Notes: generated by a model not told the origin, from the letters alone. A stretch of 64,000 nt of DNA from Neobacillus piezotolerans (GCF_003362805.1 NZ_QNQT01000006.1:163546-227545), one strand, 5' to 3'. Positions 9,163-19,233 are shown, counted from the stretch's first letter. Translations and numbers: made by a program.

Positions 9163-10875
9163 ATGGAAAAAAATAAAAAAGACGTCATTGCCCTTCTTGA
9201 AACGATTGCTGTGTATCTGGAGCTGAAAGGGGAAAACCCGTTCAAGGTTTCGGCATTCCGGAAAGCCGCTTTCGCCCTTGAGACGGATAACAGAAGCCTT
9301 ACGGGCATTACGGATTTTACCGCCATTCCCGGTATTGGGAAAGGGACGGCCGCGGTAATCGAGGAATACATCCAGGAGGGCGGTTCCTCCGTTTTAAAAG
9401 AATTGCAGGAAGAAGTTCCCGCAGGGCTTGTTCCCCTGCTGAAGCTGCCGGGGCTTGGCGGCAAGAAACTGGCCAAGCTCCATGAAATGCTCGGGATTGA
9501 AGATATCGCGGACCTGGAGGAAGCCTGCCGGATGCATAAAATATCCGAACTGCCGGGCTTCGGGAAAAAATCGGAAGAAAAAATCCTTTCAGCGATTGAA
9601 AAGGCTGGCGAACGCCCGGAGAGGCTGCCGCTCGCCTATATGCTTCCGATTGCGGCAAAAATCGAAGCGCAATTGGCCGAGATGGATGGCATTGAGCAAT
9701 ACTCGAAAGCAGGCAGCATCAGACGATGGGCGGAAACGGTCAAGGACCTTGATTTCATCATCGCGACAAACAGCCCTGAATCGGTCAGGGAACAGATACT
9801 TTCGCTTCCCGATATAAAGGAAGTTATCGGCGCGGGGGATACAAAAGTATCGGTAACGTTCGGATTCGAATATGATATCTCCGCGGATTTCCGAATGGTC
9901 GCACGCGAAGAGTTTGCAACCGCGCTCCATCACTTCACAGGTTCAAAGGACCACAATGTGCGGATGAGGCAGCTTGCAAAGGAGCGCGGCGAAAAAATCA
10001 GCGAGTATGGGGTTGAAACTGAGGACGGGATAAAAACTTTCGATTCGGAAACTGACTTTTATGCCCATTTCGGGCTTCCTTTCATTCCGCCGGAAATTCG
10101 GGAAGATGGCCGTGAGGTAGAAATTTATTCACCTGATATGGGGCTTGTGGACATACTAGACATAAAATCGGACCTTCATATGCACTCGACATGGAGCGAT
10201 GGCGCCCATACGATTGAAGAAATGGCGGAAGCCTGCAGGGCCATGGGCTATTCGCACATCGCCATCACTGACCACTCCCAGTTTTTACGGGTTGCGAACG
10301 GCCTGACTCCGGAACGCATCCGTGAACAAATTGAGGAAATAAAACGCCTTAATGAAAAATATACCGATTTTAAAATCCTGACTGGAATCGAAATGGACAT
10401 TCTCCCGGATGGGTCGCTCGATTACGATGATGATCTGTTGAAAGAGCTTGATATTGTCATTGCGTCGATTCACTCCGCTTTTTCGCAGCCCCGTGAAAAA
10501 ATCATGATGAGGCTGAGGGCGGCACTTGAAAATCCGAATGTTGATATCATTGCCCACCCAACAGGCAGGCTGATCGGCCGGAGGGACGGCTATGATGTGG
10601 ATATCCCGATGCTGATCGACATTGCAAAAGAAACGAATACCGCGCTGGAATTGAATGCGAATCCGCATCGGCTCGACCTCTCGTATGTCCATTTGAAAAA
10701 GGCGGAGGAGGCCGGAGTTAAGATCGTCATCAATACGGATGCGCATAAAACCGCGATGCTTAGCCATATGGGCATCGGCGTCGCGGCGGCCAGGAAAGGC
10801 TGGATTAAAAGCAGCTCTGTACTGAATACTTACAAATTGGATGATTTGCTCCAATTTTTGCACCACAGAAGCTGA
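9163..10875 (+). CDS. polX: DNA polymerase/3'-5' exonuclease PolX
   Basis: Family X DNA polymerase acting in base-excision repair. Helix-hairpin-helix segments (FTAIPGIGKGTAAVI, LLKLPGLGGKKLAKLH, LPGFGKKSEEKI) are followed by the polymerase palm (KDLDFIIATNS) and a C-terminal PHP exonuclease domain beginning near residue 335 (SDLHMHSTWSDG, AITDHSQ, INTDAH). The frame is open from 9049, but ATG 9163 gives 570 aa, the length of B. subtilis PolX, and avoids overlapping cvpA. The Shine-Dalgarno is weak. mutS2 follows after 33 bp. Confidence 0.95.
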   Translation: MEKNKKDVIALLETIAVYLELKGENPFKVSAFRKAAFALETDNRSLTGITDFTAIPGIGKGTAAVIEEYIQEGGSSVLKELQEEVPAGLVPLLKLPGLGGKKLAKLHEMLGIEDIADLEEACRMHKISELPGFGKKSEEKILSAIEKAGERPERLPLAYMLPIAAKIEAQLAEMDGIEQYSKAGSIRRWAETVKDLDFIIATNSPESVREQILSLPDIKEVIGAGDTKVSVTFGFEYDISADFRMVAREEFATALHHFTGSKDHNVRMRQLAKERGEKISEYGVETEDGIKTFDSETDFYAHFGLPFIPPEIREDGREVEIYSPDMGLVDILDIKSDLHMHSTWSDGAHTIEEMAEACRAMGYSHIAITDHSQFLRVANGLTPERIREQIEEIKRLNEKYTDFKILTGIEMDILPDGSLDYDDDLLKELDIVIASIHSAFSQPREKIMMRLRAALENPNVDIIAHPTGRLIGRRDGYDVDIPMLIDIAKETNTALELNANPHRLDLSYVHLKKAEEAGVKIVINTDAHKTAMLSHMGIGVAAARKGWIKSSSVLNTYKLDDLLQFLHHRS

Positions 10876-10908
10876 CAACACACTTAGGCAAAAAGGAGAG
10901 GTTTCTCC

Positions 10909-13266
10909 ATGCAGGAAAGAACGTTAAAAGTCCTTGAGTTTTTCAAAGTCAGGGAACAGCTGATGGGCCATGCGGCTTCACCGCTCGGCCGCGATAAAAT
11001 TTCCAGGCTTATCCCGTCTTCCGATTTTGAAGAAGTCCAAAGGCTCCAGGAGGAAACGGATGAGGCAGCAACGGCGCTTCGCCTGAAAGGCAATGTGCCG
11101 CTGTCGGGTATCCATGATATACGCGCGCATATCAAAAGGGCGGAAATCGGCGGGACGCTAAGCCCGGCAGAACTCGTCCAAATCGCAAGCACCATTTCGG
11201 CGAGCAGGCAAATCAAACGATTTATCGAAAACCTCCATGAGGACAGAACCAATGTCCCGCATTTGCTCGACTACACAAATAGAATCATTCCGCTCGCGGA
11301 ACTGGAACAGGCAATCAAAATGGCAATTGACGAAAGTGGGGAAGTGCTCGACACAGCGAGTGACGCTTTAAGGGCGCTTCGCCAGCAGCTCAGATCGAAC
11401 GAGTCGAGGGTCCGTGAAAAACTTGAAAGCATGATCCGTTCATCCAGCGCACAGAAAATGCTGTCCGACGCAATCATCACCATCCGGAACGACCGATTCG
11501 TCATCCCGGTCAAGCAGGAATACAGGGGCCATTATGGCGGAATCATCCATGACCAAAGCTCATCCGGCCAAACGCTGTTCATTGAGCCTCAGTCGATTGT
11601 CCAGCTGAACAACCAGGTCCAGGAAATCCGGGTAAAAGAGCAGCTTGAAATCGAACGGATCCTTTCGGAACTCTCGGCGAAGGCCGCGGAATACAGTGCT
11701 GAATTAAGGGTCATTTCCGATGTGCTTGGCGAACTTGACTTCATTTTCGCGAAAGCGCGCTATAGCCGGACGATTAAAGGGTCGAAGCCAACAATGAACA
11801 ATGAGGGCCGAATTGCGCTGTACAAAGCGCGCCACCCATTGATACCAATGGATGAAGTCGTCCCGAATGATATTATGCTTGGAAAAGAGTATACGACAAT
11901 TGTCATCACCGGGCCGAATACAGGCGGTAAGACGGTAACGCTGAAAACAGTCGGCCTATGTACACTGATGGCGCAGTCGGGCCTTCAAATACCAGCCCTG
12001 GACGGATCGGAGCTTGCCGTATTCAACGCGGTATATGCGGACATTGGCGATGAACAGTCCATCGAGCAGAGCTTAAGTACGTTTTCTTCCCATATGGTTA
12101 ATATTGTCGACATCCTTAACAATGCGGACTATAACAGCTTTGTGCTTTTTGATGAGCTTGGGGCAGGAACCGACCCGCAGGAAGGGGCGGCGCTGGCGAT
12201 TTCCATTTTGGACGAAGTCTACAAGCGGGGAGCGAGGGTGATTGCCACTACCCACTACCCTGAATTGAAAGCGTACGGGTATAACCGTGAAGGTGTCATG
12301 AATGCAAGTGTCGAATTTGACATCGAGACGTTAAGCCCAACGTATAGGCTTTTGCTTGGCGTCCCGGGGCGAAGCAATGCCTTTGAGATCTCGCGCAGGC
12401 TTGGACTGAATGAACGTGTCATTGAAAATGCGAAATCCCAGGTAAGCGAAGACAGCTCACAAATCGATAATATGATATCGAAACTTGAATCGAGCAGGCG
12501 GGATGCCGAAATCGAACTTGCGGAAGCCCACGAATTACGAAAGCAGGCAGAAAAGCTCCATGCCGATTTGCAGAAACAGCTTATCGAATTCTATGAACAG
12601 CGGGACACCATGATGGAAAAAGCCGCCGAAAAAGCCGGCAAGCTTGTCGAAAAAGCAGCCGAAGAAGCGGAAGAAATCATTGGCGACCTAAGAAGGATGA
12701 GGCTTGAGAAGAACGCTGAAATCAAGGAGCATGAACTGATTGACGCAAGGCAGCGGCTCGCCGGGGCTGCCCCAAAGGTGAAAAAGACAGAAAAGCCAGG
12801 TGCGAAAAAAGCCGCCCTGCATGCCTTCTCGCCTGGCGATGAGGTCAAAGTCATCACTTTTGACCAAAAGGGAATTCTTCTGGAAAAAACGTCCAACAAC
12901 GAATGGCAAGTACAAATCGGCATCTTAAAAATGAAAGTTGCCGAAAAGGACCTCGAATACATCAATACGCCAAAACAAAAGGAAGTAAAGCCGATGGCAA
13001 TCGTCAGAGGCAGGGACGCCCATGTCTCGCTTGAGCTGGATTTGCGCGGCGAACGATACGAAGATGCGCTCTTCAAGGTCGAAAAGTACATTGATGACGC
13101 GCTCCTCGCTGGTTATCCAAGGGTGTCCATCATCCACGGGAAAGGCACCGGGGCTTTAAGACAGGGAGTACAGGAATACTTGCGGAACCACCGGTCCGTC
13201 AAAAAAATCCGGTTTGGCGACGCCGGTGAAGGCGGGACCGGTGTTACAATCGCCGAGTTTAAGTAA
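10909..13266 (+). CDS. mutS2: Endonuclease MutS2 / ribosome-rescue ATPase
   Basis: A 785-aa MutS2 (MutSB): an N-terminal lever/clamp region, an ABC-type ATPase with Walker A GPNTGGKT and the DELGAGTDP motif, a long coiled coil (about residues 510-630), a KOW-like linker, and a C-terminal SMR nuclease domain ([23 protein letters not shown]). It lacks the mismatch-recognition domain of MutS1. Known roles of the family are suppression of homologous recombination and, in B. subtilis, splitting of collided ribosomes. The ATG follows AAAAAGGAGAGG. Confidence 0.96.
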   Translation: MQERTLKVLEFFKVREQLMGHAASPLGRDKISRLIPSSDFEEVQRLQEETDEAATALRLKGNVPLSGIHDIRAHIKRAEIGGTLSPAELVQIASTISASRQIKRFIENLHEDRTNVPHLLDYTNRIIPLAELEQAIKMAIDESGEVLDTASDALRALRQQLRSNESRVREKLESMIRSSSAQKMLSDAIITIRNDRFVIPVKQEYRGHYGGIIHDQSSSGQTLFIEPQSIVQLNNQVQEIRVKEQLEIERILSELSAKAAEYSAELRVISDVLGELDFIFAKARYSRTIKGSKPTMNNEGRIALYKARHPLIPMDEVVPNDIMLGKEYTTIVITGPNTGGKTVTLKTVGLCTLMAQSGLQIPALDGSELAVFNAVYADIGDEQSIEQSLSTFSSHMVNIVDILNNADYNSFVLFDELGAGTDPQEGAALAISILDEVYKRGARVIATTHYPELKAYGYNREGVMNASVEFDIETLSPTYRLLLGVPGRSNAFEISRRLGLNERVIENAKSQVSEDSSQIDNMISKLESSRRDAEIELAEAHELRKQAEKLHADLQKQLIEFYEQRDTMMEKAAEKAGKLVEKAAEEAEEIIGDLRRMRLEKNAEIKEHELIDARQRLAGAAPKVKKTEKPGAKKAALHAFSPGDEVKVITFDQKGILLEKTSNNEWQVQIGILKMKVAEKDLEYINTPKQKEVKPMAIVRGRDAHVSLELDLRGERYEDALFKVEKYIDDALLAGYPRVSIIHGKGTGALRQGVQEYLRNHRSVKKIRFGDAGEGGTGVTIAEFK

Positions 13267-13312
13267 CGGTTGGGGAGAAATTGTTTAAATTACGGTTGGG
13301 GAGCTAAATGGT

Positions 13313-13717
13313 ATGGAAAGCTTTTGGCAAAATGAATTTATCCAGATCGCAGCCTACTATAGCCTTGTCATACTTTGCCTTGTCCTATTTCTGGCTGCGT
13401 TTGAACTGGTTACGAAGTATAAGAATTGGGAGGAAATCAAAAAGGGAAATGTGGCCGTGTCCATGGCGACCGGCGGTAAAATTTTCGGGATCGCGAATAT
13501 TTTCAGGCATGCGATTGAGGAACATGCTTCGGTCCTGGCAATGATTGGCTGGGGCGTGTATGGTTTTTCCCTCCTGCTGGCCGGCTATTTCATTTTTGAA
13601 TTCCTTACCCCAAAGTTCAATGTCGACGAAGAAATTGAAAAAGACAACCGCGCCGTCGGGTTTATATCAATGGTGATTTCCATCGGACTATCGTTTATAG
13701 TCGGAGCTGGAATCTAA
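13313..13717 (+). CDS. yshE: DUF350-type membrane protein YshE
   Basis: A 134-aa membrane protein with four predicted helices (residues 15-35, 45-65, 75-100, 115-134) and a conserved-looking middle (GKIFGIANIFRHAIEEHAS). Function is unknown in the family. It ends the zapA-cvpA-polX-mutS2 cluster as in B. subtilis. A 12-bp sequence containing the ribosome site (ACGGTTGGGGAG) occurs twice, 26 bp apart, just upstream (13266 and 13292); the second copy is placed to serve the ATG at 13313. Confidence 0.8.
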   Translation: MESFWQNEFIQIAAYYSLVILCLVLFLAAFELVTKYKNWEEIKKGNVAVSMATGGKIFGIANIFRHAIEEHASVLAMIGWGVYGFSLLLAGYFIFEFLTPKFNVDEEIEKDNRAVGFISMVISIGLSFIVGAGI

Positions 13718-13731
13718 ACGGAGGATACAAA

Positions 13732-13815
13732 GTGGAAACACTTGCGAAAGTATTGTTGGGCCTTTGCGGCTTATTTGTGCTGATTGGAATCATTTATATG
13801 GCGTTTTTCGCGTAA
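13732..13815 (+). CDS. 27-residue single-helix membrane ORF
   Basis: GTG at 13732 is preceded by ACGGAGG at 7-8 bp spacing, 14 bp after the yshE stop and before the operon terminator. The product is METLAKVLLG followed by a hydrophobic helix to the end (CGLFVLIGIIYMAFFA), with a single Lys near the N-terminus. The strong ribosome site and placement inside the transcript support translation. No function is recognised. It could be a chance ORF, but position, spacing and composition all fit a small membrane protein. Confidence 0.55.
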   Translation: METLAKVLLGLCGLFVLIGIIYMAFFA

Positions 13816-13820
13816 AGTAG

Positions 13821-13850
13821 GGACCGCTGATGGAGCAGCGGTCCTTTTTA
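13821..13850 (+). terminator. Terminator after the yshE operon
   Basis: Perfect 9-bp stem GGACCGCTG / CAGCGGTCC followed by a T-run. Confidence 0.85.
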
Positions 13851-13951
13851 ATGTGAAGATGAGGCATCTGTTTGTGGATTTGGGCTGGATGGATTATAAT
13901 GGAATAAATAGATGGAATTTTTAAAAAATTTGCATTACCAAGGAGGTACCC

Positions 13952-15655
13952 ATGATTGAGATAAAGCCTTGGCTCAAGCATTATCCGGAGGAAATCCCCG
14001 CATCCATCGAGTACCCGACAGATTCACTGCAGAGCTACCTGATAAAATCCGCCGAGGAATTCCCGGGAAAACCGGCCATCCACTTTATGGGAAAAGAGCT
14101 CACATTCAGGGAAATAAGGGAAAGCGCTGAAAAATTGGCCGCCTACTTGCAAAAGCTCGGGATTAAAAAAGGCGACAGGGTCGCTGTCATGCTCCCAAAC
14201 ACTCCCCAGGCAGTCATTGGATTCTATGGAATTCTGCTTGCTGGAGGGGTTGTCGTGCCAACAAACCCTCTATACATGGAACGCGAACTGGAATACCAAA
14301 TGAAGGATTCCGGCGCGCTTGCGATTATCACCCTCGACATATTGTATCCGCGTGTTTCGAAAGTCTTCCATAAGACTGATTTGAAGCACATTATTGTAAC
14401 CGCTATCAAAGACTTTCTCCCATTCCCGAAAAACCTTGTGTACCCTTTCATCCAGAAAAAACAATACGGGATCGTTGTTAAGGTAAAGCATGAGGGAAGC
14501 AACCATTTACTGACAGAAATCCTGAATAAGCCGGCAACCGACATTGAAGAATATCCAATCGATTTCGACGAGGATCTTGCCCTCCTCCAGTATACGGGTG
14601 GTACGACGGGTTTTCCGAAAGGAGTCATGATTACCCATAAAAATCTCGCCGCTAATGTGTTGATGTGCAACAGATGGCTGTACAAATGCCGGCCCGGCGA
14701 AGAACGGGTCCTAGGAATTCTTCCATTTTTCCATGTATATGGAATGATGGCAGTGATGGTCCTCTCAATCATGCAGGGGTATAAAATGATCCTGCTGCCT
14801 AAATTCGATCCGGACACAACGCTCAAGACGATCCAAAAGCAAAAGCCAACCCTATTCCCCGGAGCGCCGACCATCTATATCGGCCTTCTGAACCATCCGG
14901 ACTTGAATAAATATGATTTGTCATCGATTGATTCGTGCATCAGCGGCTCCGCTCCGCTCCCTGCTGAAGTTCAGCAGGAATTCGAGGAAGTGACAGGCGG
15001 GAAGCTCGTTGAGGGATATGGACTGACGGAATCTTCACCGGTAACCCACTCAAATTTCCTTTGGGATCGGCCAAGGATTAAGGGAAGCATTGGCGTCCCA
15101 TGGCCTGATACGGACGCGGTGATTTTTTCGCTCGAAAACGGCGAGCGCCTTCCGCCCGGAGAAATAGGCGAAATTGCCGTTAAAGGCCCACAAGTAATGA
15201 AGGGATATTGGAACCGTCCCGAAGAAACGGCCATGACGCTCAGGGATGGCTGGCTTTTGACCGGCGATTTGGGTTATATGGATGAAGACGGCTATTTCTA
15301 TGTTGTCGACAGGAAGAAGGATATGATTATCGCTGGTGGCTTTAATATTTATCCAAGGGAAATTGAAGAAGTCCTTTATGAGCATCCTGCCATCCAGGAA
15401 GCGGTCGCCGCGGGCGTCCCAGACCCGTATAGGGGCGAAACAGTCAAGGCGTACATTGTCCTTAAGGAGGGCGCCACCGCCTCAGAAGAGGAACTGGACG
15501 AATTCGCACGCAAGCATCTCGCTTCATTCAAGGCACCGAGGATTTATGAGTTCAGAAAAGAACTGCCCAAGACCGCTGTCGGTAAAATCCTCAGGCGCGC
15601 ACTCGTAGATGAAGAGAGGAAAAAGCTTCAGGAGGATGAACAAAAGCATGCATAG
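13952..15655 (+). CDS. lcfA: Long-chain fatty-acid-CoA ligase
   Basis: ANL-superfamily enzyme (567 aa) that activates long-chain fatty acids to acyl-CoA with ATP, the entry step of beta-oxidation. Visible motifs: AMP-binding P-loop YTGGTTGFPKG, YGLTES, the hinge/aspartate region GWLLTGDLGY, VDRKKDMIIAGG, and the C-terminal catalytic Lys segment PKTAVGKILRR. ATG 13952 follows AAGGAGGT. It has its own terminator and is followed by fadR, fadB and etfBA, a FadR-type regulon block. No FadR-like operator was seen directly upstream of this gene. Confidence 0.95.
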   Translation: MIEIKPWLKHYPEEIPASIEYPTDSLQSYLIKSAEEFPGKPAIHFMGKELTFREIRESAEKLAAYLQKLGIKKGDRVAVMLPNTPQAVIGFYGILLAGGVVVPTNPLYMERELEYQMKDSGALAIITLDILYPRVSKVFHKTDLKHIIVTAIKDFLPFPKNLVYPFIQKKQYGIVVKVKHEGSNHLLTEILNKPATDIEEYPIDFDEDLALLQYTGGTTGFPKGVMITHKNLAANVLMCNRWLYKCRPGEERVLGILPFFHVYGMMAVMVLSIMQGYKMILLPKFDPDTTLKTIQKQKPTLFPGAPTIYIGLLNHPDLNKYDLSSIDSCISGSAPLPAEVQQEFEEVTGGKLVEGYGLTESSPVTHSNFLWDRPRIKGSIGVPWPDTDAVIFSLENGERLPPGEIGEIAVKGPQVMKGYWNRPEETAMTLRDGWLLTGDLGYMDEDGYFYVVDRKKDMIIAGGFNIYPREIEEVLYEHPAIQEAVAAGVPDPYRGETVKAYIVLKEGATASEEELDEFARKHLASFKAPRIYEFRKELPKTAVGKILRRALVDEERKKLQEDEQKHA

Positions 15656-15656
15656 A

Positions 15657-15687
15657 AGGGGAGCCGCTTGACGGCTCCCTTTTTCCT
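15657..15687 (+). terminator. lcfA terminator
   Basis: GGGAGCCG / CGGCTCCC hairpin directly after the stop codon, followed by a T-tract. Confidence 0.85.
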
Positions 15688-15765
15688 TTTACCGGATTTC
15701 CCTTTTTTTCGGGTTCATTATATGATAGAAGTATCAGCGGCCCCATATCGCGGAACATCGGCTGC

Positions 15766-15821
15766 TTGACAGAAAAATCAAGGTGGTTTTATTATTAAAT
15801 TATGAATGATTGTTCATTCAT
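15766..15821 (+). promoter_or_regulatory. fadR promoter with FadR-type operator
   Basis: TTGACA (15766-15771), 18 bp, TATTAT (15790-15795). Immediately downstream, over the expected transcription start, is a perfect palindrome: ATGAATGA, TTGT, TCATTCAT (15802-15821). This matches the known Bacillus FadR operator pattern (TGAATGA, 4 bp, TCATTCA), so autoregulation of fadR-fadB relieved by long-chain acyl-CoA is likely. Confidence 0.8.
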
Positions 15822-15855
15822 TTCATGTGTCGTGTTCTTCGGAGGAGGGTAAATA

Positions 15856-16470
15856 GTGGTGAAGAAAAACAGGCCCAAATACATGCAAATCATTGATGCC
15901 GCTGTTTCCGTTATTGCCGAAAACGGCTACCACCAGGCTCAGGTTTCGCGGATTGCGAAGCAGGCGGGAGTGGCGGACGGGACGATTTACCTGTATTTTA
16001 AAAACAAGGAAGATATCCTCATTTCTTTATTCGAAGAAAAGATGGGATCGTATATTGAAAAAATCGAGCCTGTCATAGCAGGAAAAGAGTCGGCGGCAGA
16101 GAAGTTATTACTATTGATTGATTCCCATTTCCGGATGCTTTCCGAGGACAGGGACCTTGCGATTGTCACACAGCTTGAATTGAGGCAGTCGAACAAAGAG
16201 TTGCGGCTTAAAATCAACGAGGTGCTGAAAGGGTATATGAAACTCATCGACGAAATCCTGCTTGAGGGCAAACAAAATGGAGAATTTTCCCGATCGCTCG
16301 ATATCCGCCTCGCGCGACAGATGATTTTCGGGACAATCGATGAAACGGTCACCACATGGATTATGAATGAGCAAAAGTACGAGCTGAACACATTGAGTAT
16401 TCCTATCCATGAACTGCTTTTGAATGGATGCGGAGCGGGCACATCCGGGCCTTCCGCCAGCCAAGTCTAA
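15856..16470 (+). CDS. fadR: TetR-family fatty-acid degradation repressor FadR
   Basis: A TetR/AcrR regulator of 204 aa. The N-terminal helix-turn-helix (about residues 12-58: IIDAAVSVIAENGY, VSRIAKQAGVADGTIYLYFKNKEDIL) closely resembles B. subtilis FadR (YsiA), which releases DNA when it binds long-chain acyl-CoA. The C-terminal ligand domain is less conserved. Two adjacent GTG codons (15856, 15859) follow GGAGGAGGG; either may be the start. A FadR-type operator lies over its own transcription start. fadB follows 15 bp downstream. Confidence 0.93.
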   Translation: MVKKNRPKYMQIIDAAVSVIAENGYHQAQVSRIAKQAGVADGTIYLYFKNKEDILISLFEEKMGSYIEKIEPVIAGKESAAEKLLLLIDSHFRMLSEDRDLAIVTQLELRQSNKELRLKINEVLKGYMKLIDEILLEGKQNGEFSRSLDIRLARQMIFGTIDETVTTWIMNEQKYELNTLSIPIHELLLNGCGAGTSGPSASQV

Positions 16471-16485
16471 TGAGGGGGGATTTGT

Positions 16486-17259
16486 TTGGAATTTTTAAAA
16501 TGGTCAAATGAGGGCGGCATCGCGGAGGTTGTAATCCAGCGACCGCCGGCAAACGCACTATCATCCCACGTTTTGAAAGAGCTTTCATCCATCCTGGACG
16601 AAATTGAAACGGATAAGGAAATTAAGGTTCTCCTGCTTCGCGGTGAAGGAAGGTTTTTTTCCGCAGGGGCGGACATAAAGGAATTTACAACGATTACATC
16701 CGCTGAGGACTTCTCCGACCTTGCCCGCCTTGGACAAAATTTGTTTGACAGGATGGAGAAGTATTCAAAGCCGATTATAGCGGCCATCCATGGGGCTGCG
16801 CTCGGTGGCGGGCTTGAACTGGCCATGGCCTGCCATTTCCGCCTTGTCAGCGAAACAGCGAAACTCGGGCTTCCCGAGCTTCAGCTTGGCCTAATTCCGG
16901 GCTTTGCCGGTTCTCAAAGGCTCCCTAAATTTGTTGGAACGGCTCGAGCGGCCGAAATGCTGTTTACTTCCGAACCCATAACAGGGCTGGAAGCTGTGCA
17001 GTTTGGACTGGCGAACCACGCCTATCCTGAGGAAGAACTTTTGGACCATGCCTTCACAATGGCCAAAAAGATCGCCAAAAAAAGCACTGGCTCGCTAAAA
17101 GCAGCCATTGAGCTTTTGAACTATTCAAAGACGGAAGAATTTTATCATGGTGTTGACAGGGAAGCGGAGCTGTTTGGCCAGGTTTTCATGTCGGAGGACG
17201 GCCAGGAAGGCATCCGGGCGTTCATCGAAAAACGCGAACCGGAATTCAAAGGCGAATAA
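16486..17259 (+). CDS. fadB: Enoyl-CoA hydratase
   Basis: Crotonase-fold hydratase (257 aa) of the beta-oxidation cycle, adding water to trans-2-enoyl-CoA. Oxyanion-hole segments are visible: FSAGADIKEF and HGAALGGGLELAMACHFRL, then GLPELQLGLIPGFAG, the usual site of the catalytic Glu. The TTG start at 16486 is chosen because AGGGGGGA lies 5-6 bp upstream. It is transcribed with fadR; etfB lies 119 bp further on. Confidence 0.92.
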   Translation: MEFLKWSNEGGIAEVVIQRPPANALSSHVLKELSSILDEIETDKEIKVLLLRGEGRFFSAGADIKEFTTITSAEDFSDLARLGQNLFDRMEKYSKPIIAAIHGAALGGGLELAMACHFRLVSETAKLGLPELQLGLIPGFAGSQRLPKFVGTARAAEMLFTSEPITGLEAVQFGLANHAYPEEELLDHAFTMAKKIAKKSTGSLKAAIELLNYSKTEEFYHGVDREAELFGQVFMSEDGQEGIRAFIEKREPEFKGE

Positions 17260-17298
17260 AACCTTAAACCGGGATTCCTACCCGGCTTTCAGGAAATT

Positions 17299-17313
17299 TT
17301 GAAAGCGTTTTAC
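17299..17313 (+). promoter_or_regulatory. Candidate catabolite-responsive element upstream of etfB
   Basis: TTGAAAGCGTTTTAC fits the CcpA-binding consensus WTGNAANCGNWNNCW except for the last two positions. It lies between fadB and etfB. Carbon catabolite repression of the FadR regulon is established in B. subtilis; its operation at this site is an inference. Confidence 0.45.
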
Positions 17314-17378
17314 CGTTATAAAACATCTATTCTATCAAACACGCAGAAATCAACTGAACTTTGGGAGGGGTAAAAAGT

Positions 17379-18152
17379 ATGAATATTTTTGTGCTGATGA
17401 AAAGGACATTTGACACGGAAGAAAAGATTTCGTTGTCCGGCGGCAAAATCAATGAGGATGGCGCGGAATTCATTATCAATCCGTATGACGAATACGCCAT
17501 CGAAGAAGCAATCCGGGTGCGTGATGCACAAGGCGGTGAAGTAACTGTTGTGACAGTCGGGACTGAAGAGGCTGAAAAACAGCTGCGGACCGCATTGGCA
17601 ATGGGGGCGGATAAAGCCGTCCTGATTAACACGGAAGATGATGTTGAAAACGGCGACCAATTTACAACAGCGAAAATTCTCGCCGAATTTTTAAAAGACA
17701 AGGAAGCTGACCTCATCCTTGGCGGGAATGTCGCCATCGATGGCGGGTCCGGACAGGTTGGGCCCCGAGTTGCGGAACTACTGGGCATCCCGTATGTAAC
17801 GACCATCACCAAGCTTGAAATTGACGGAGGAACCGCGAAAATCGTCCGTGACATCGAAGGCGATTCCGAAGTGGTTGAGGCATCCCTTCCTTTGCTCGTG
17901 ACCGCCCAGCAAGGACTGAACGATCCACGGTACCCATCGCTTCCGGGAATCATGAAAGCAAAAAAGAAACCGCTTGATGAACTGGAATTGGATGACCTTG
18001 ATCTTGAAGAAGACGATGTCGAGGCGAAAACAAAAACAATCGAAATCTTTATGCCGCCAAAGAAAGAAGCAGGGCGCATCCTTCAAGGTGATTTGCAGGA
18101 TCAGGTAAAAGAACTTACCCAGCTCCTTCATTCCGAAGCAAAAGTCATTTAA
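17379..18152 (+). CDS. etfB: Electron transfer flavoprotein beta subunit
   Basis: Beta subunit (257 aa) of the AMP/FAD-binding electron transfer flavoprotein that takes electrons from acyl-CoA dehydrogenase. It opens MNIFVLMKRTFDTEEK, with the GGxGQVGPR-like nucleotide region (IDGGSGQVGPRVAELLG) and the signature VEASLPLLVTAQQGLNDPRYPSL. The ATG at 17379 follows TTGGGAGGGG; the frame extends 18 bp upstream without a ribosome site. It is paired with etfA 92 bp downstream. A candidate cre lies in front. Confidence 0.94.
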   Translation: MNIFVLMKRTFDTEEKISLSGGKINEDGAEFIINPYDEYAIEEAIRVRDAQGGEVTVVTVGTEEAEKQLRTALAMGADKAVLINTEDDVENGDQFTTAKILAEFLKDKEADLILGGNVAIDGGSGQVGPRVAELLGIPYVTTITKLEIDGGTAKIVRDIEGDSEVVEASLPLLVTAQQGLNDPRYPSLPGIMKAKKKPLDELELDDLDLEEDDVEAKTKTIEIFMPPKKEAGRILQGDLQDQVKELTQLLHSEAKVI

Positions 18153-18244
18153 ACCTCACATATTTCGCCGAGGCGAAAAACGATTTTAGGACTAAATTAA
18201 ATTTGGAACCCAAGCTGAATGATAAAGCGCAGGAGGTAGAGGAT

Positions 18245-19222
18245 ATGGCGAGAAAAGTGTTGGTATTGGGAGAAGTACGCGATGGTTCGCTTAGGAATGT
18301 TTCCTTTGAAGCAATCGCCGCGGCTAAAACGGTAGCCGAGGGCGGGGAAGTAGTCGGCGTTTTGATCGGAGATGCTGTAAGCGCTTTAGGTACTGAGCTT
18401 TATCAATATGGAGCGGATAAAGTGATTGCAGTCGAAGACGAAAAACTGAAAAATTATACGCCGGACGGTTATTCGCAGGCGCTTTTGGCGGTTCTTGACT
18501 CAGAAAAGCCAGAGGGCCTGATTCTTGGACATACGGCTATGGGCAAGGACCTGGCACCAAAAATAGCCGCAAAACTTGGCAGCGGGCTCATTTCCGACGC
18601 CATCGCGGTCGAAGCCGCGGGCGGGAATCTTGTTTTCACAAGGCCAATATATTCCGGAAAGGCTTTTGAAAAGAAATTTATCACCGATGGGCTGATTTTC
18701 GCGACAATCCGCCCGAATAATATCGCTCCGCTTGAAAAAAATGAAGCCGCAAGCGGAACGGTGGCGGCGGTCACGGTGGAGATCAAGGATTTGCGCACGA
18801 TCGTTAAAGAAGTTGTCCGGAAAGCAAGCGAGGGAGTCGACCTTTCGGAGGCAAAGGTGGTTATCGCGGGAGGCCGGGGTGTAAAGAGCGCTGATGGTTT
18901 CGAACCGCTGAAGGAGCTAGCCAAGGTTCTCGGCGGCGCGGTTGGGGCATCAAGGGGCGCATGTGACGCTGATTATTGCGACTATTCACTTCAGATCGGC
19001 CAAACAGGCAAGGTGGTAACGCCGGACCTTTATATTGCCTGTGGGATTTCTGGAGCGATCCAGCACTTGGCAGGGATGTCGAACTCGAAAGTGATCGTCG
19101 CCATTAACAAGGACCCTGAGGCGAACATCTTCAAGGTTGCAGACTATGGTATCGTCGGAGACTTGTTCGAGGTCGTTCCGCTTTTGACGGAAGAATTTAA
19201 AAAGCTGAAAATCCACTCCTAA
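18245..19222 (+). CDS. etfA: Electron transfer flavoprotein alpha subunit
   Basis: FAD-binding alpha subunit (325 aa, same length as the B. subtilis protein). The N-terminal alpha/beta domain starts MARKVLVLGEVRDGSLRN; the C-terminal FAD domain (about residues 195-325) shows VIAGGRGVKSADGF, GASRGACDADY, QIGQTGKVVTPDLYIACGI and SGAIQH. ATG 18245 has GCAGGAGG upstream, so the longer open frame from 18203 is not used. Together with EtfB and acyl-CoA dehydrogenases elsewhere, it links beta-oxidation to the quinone pool. Confidence 0.96.
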   Translation: MARKVLVLGEVRDGSLRNVSFEAIAAAKTVAEGGEVVGVLIGDAVSALGTELYQYGADKVIAVEDEKLKNYTPDGYSQALLAVLDSEKPEGLILGHTAMGKDLAPKIAAKLGSGLISDAIAVEAAGGNLVFTRPIYSGKAFEKKFITDGLIFATIRPNNIAPLEKNEAASGTVAAVTVEIKDLRTIVKEVVRKASEGVDLSEAKVVIAGGRGVKSADGFEPLKELAKVLGGAVGASRGACDADYCDYSLQIGQTGKVVTPDLYIACGISGAIQHLAGMSNSKVIVAINKDPEANIFKVADYGIVGDLFEVVPLLTEEFKKLKIHS

Positions 19223-19233
19223 TATTGGAGCTC

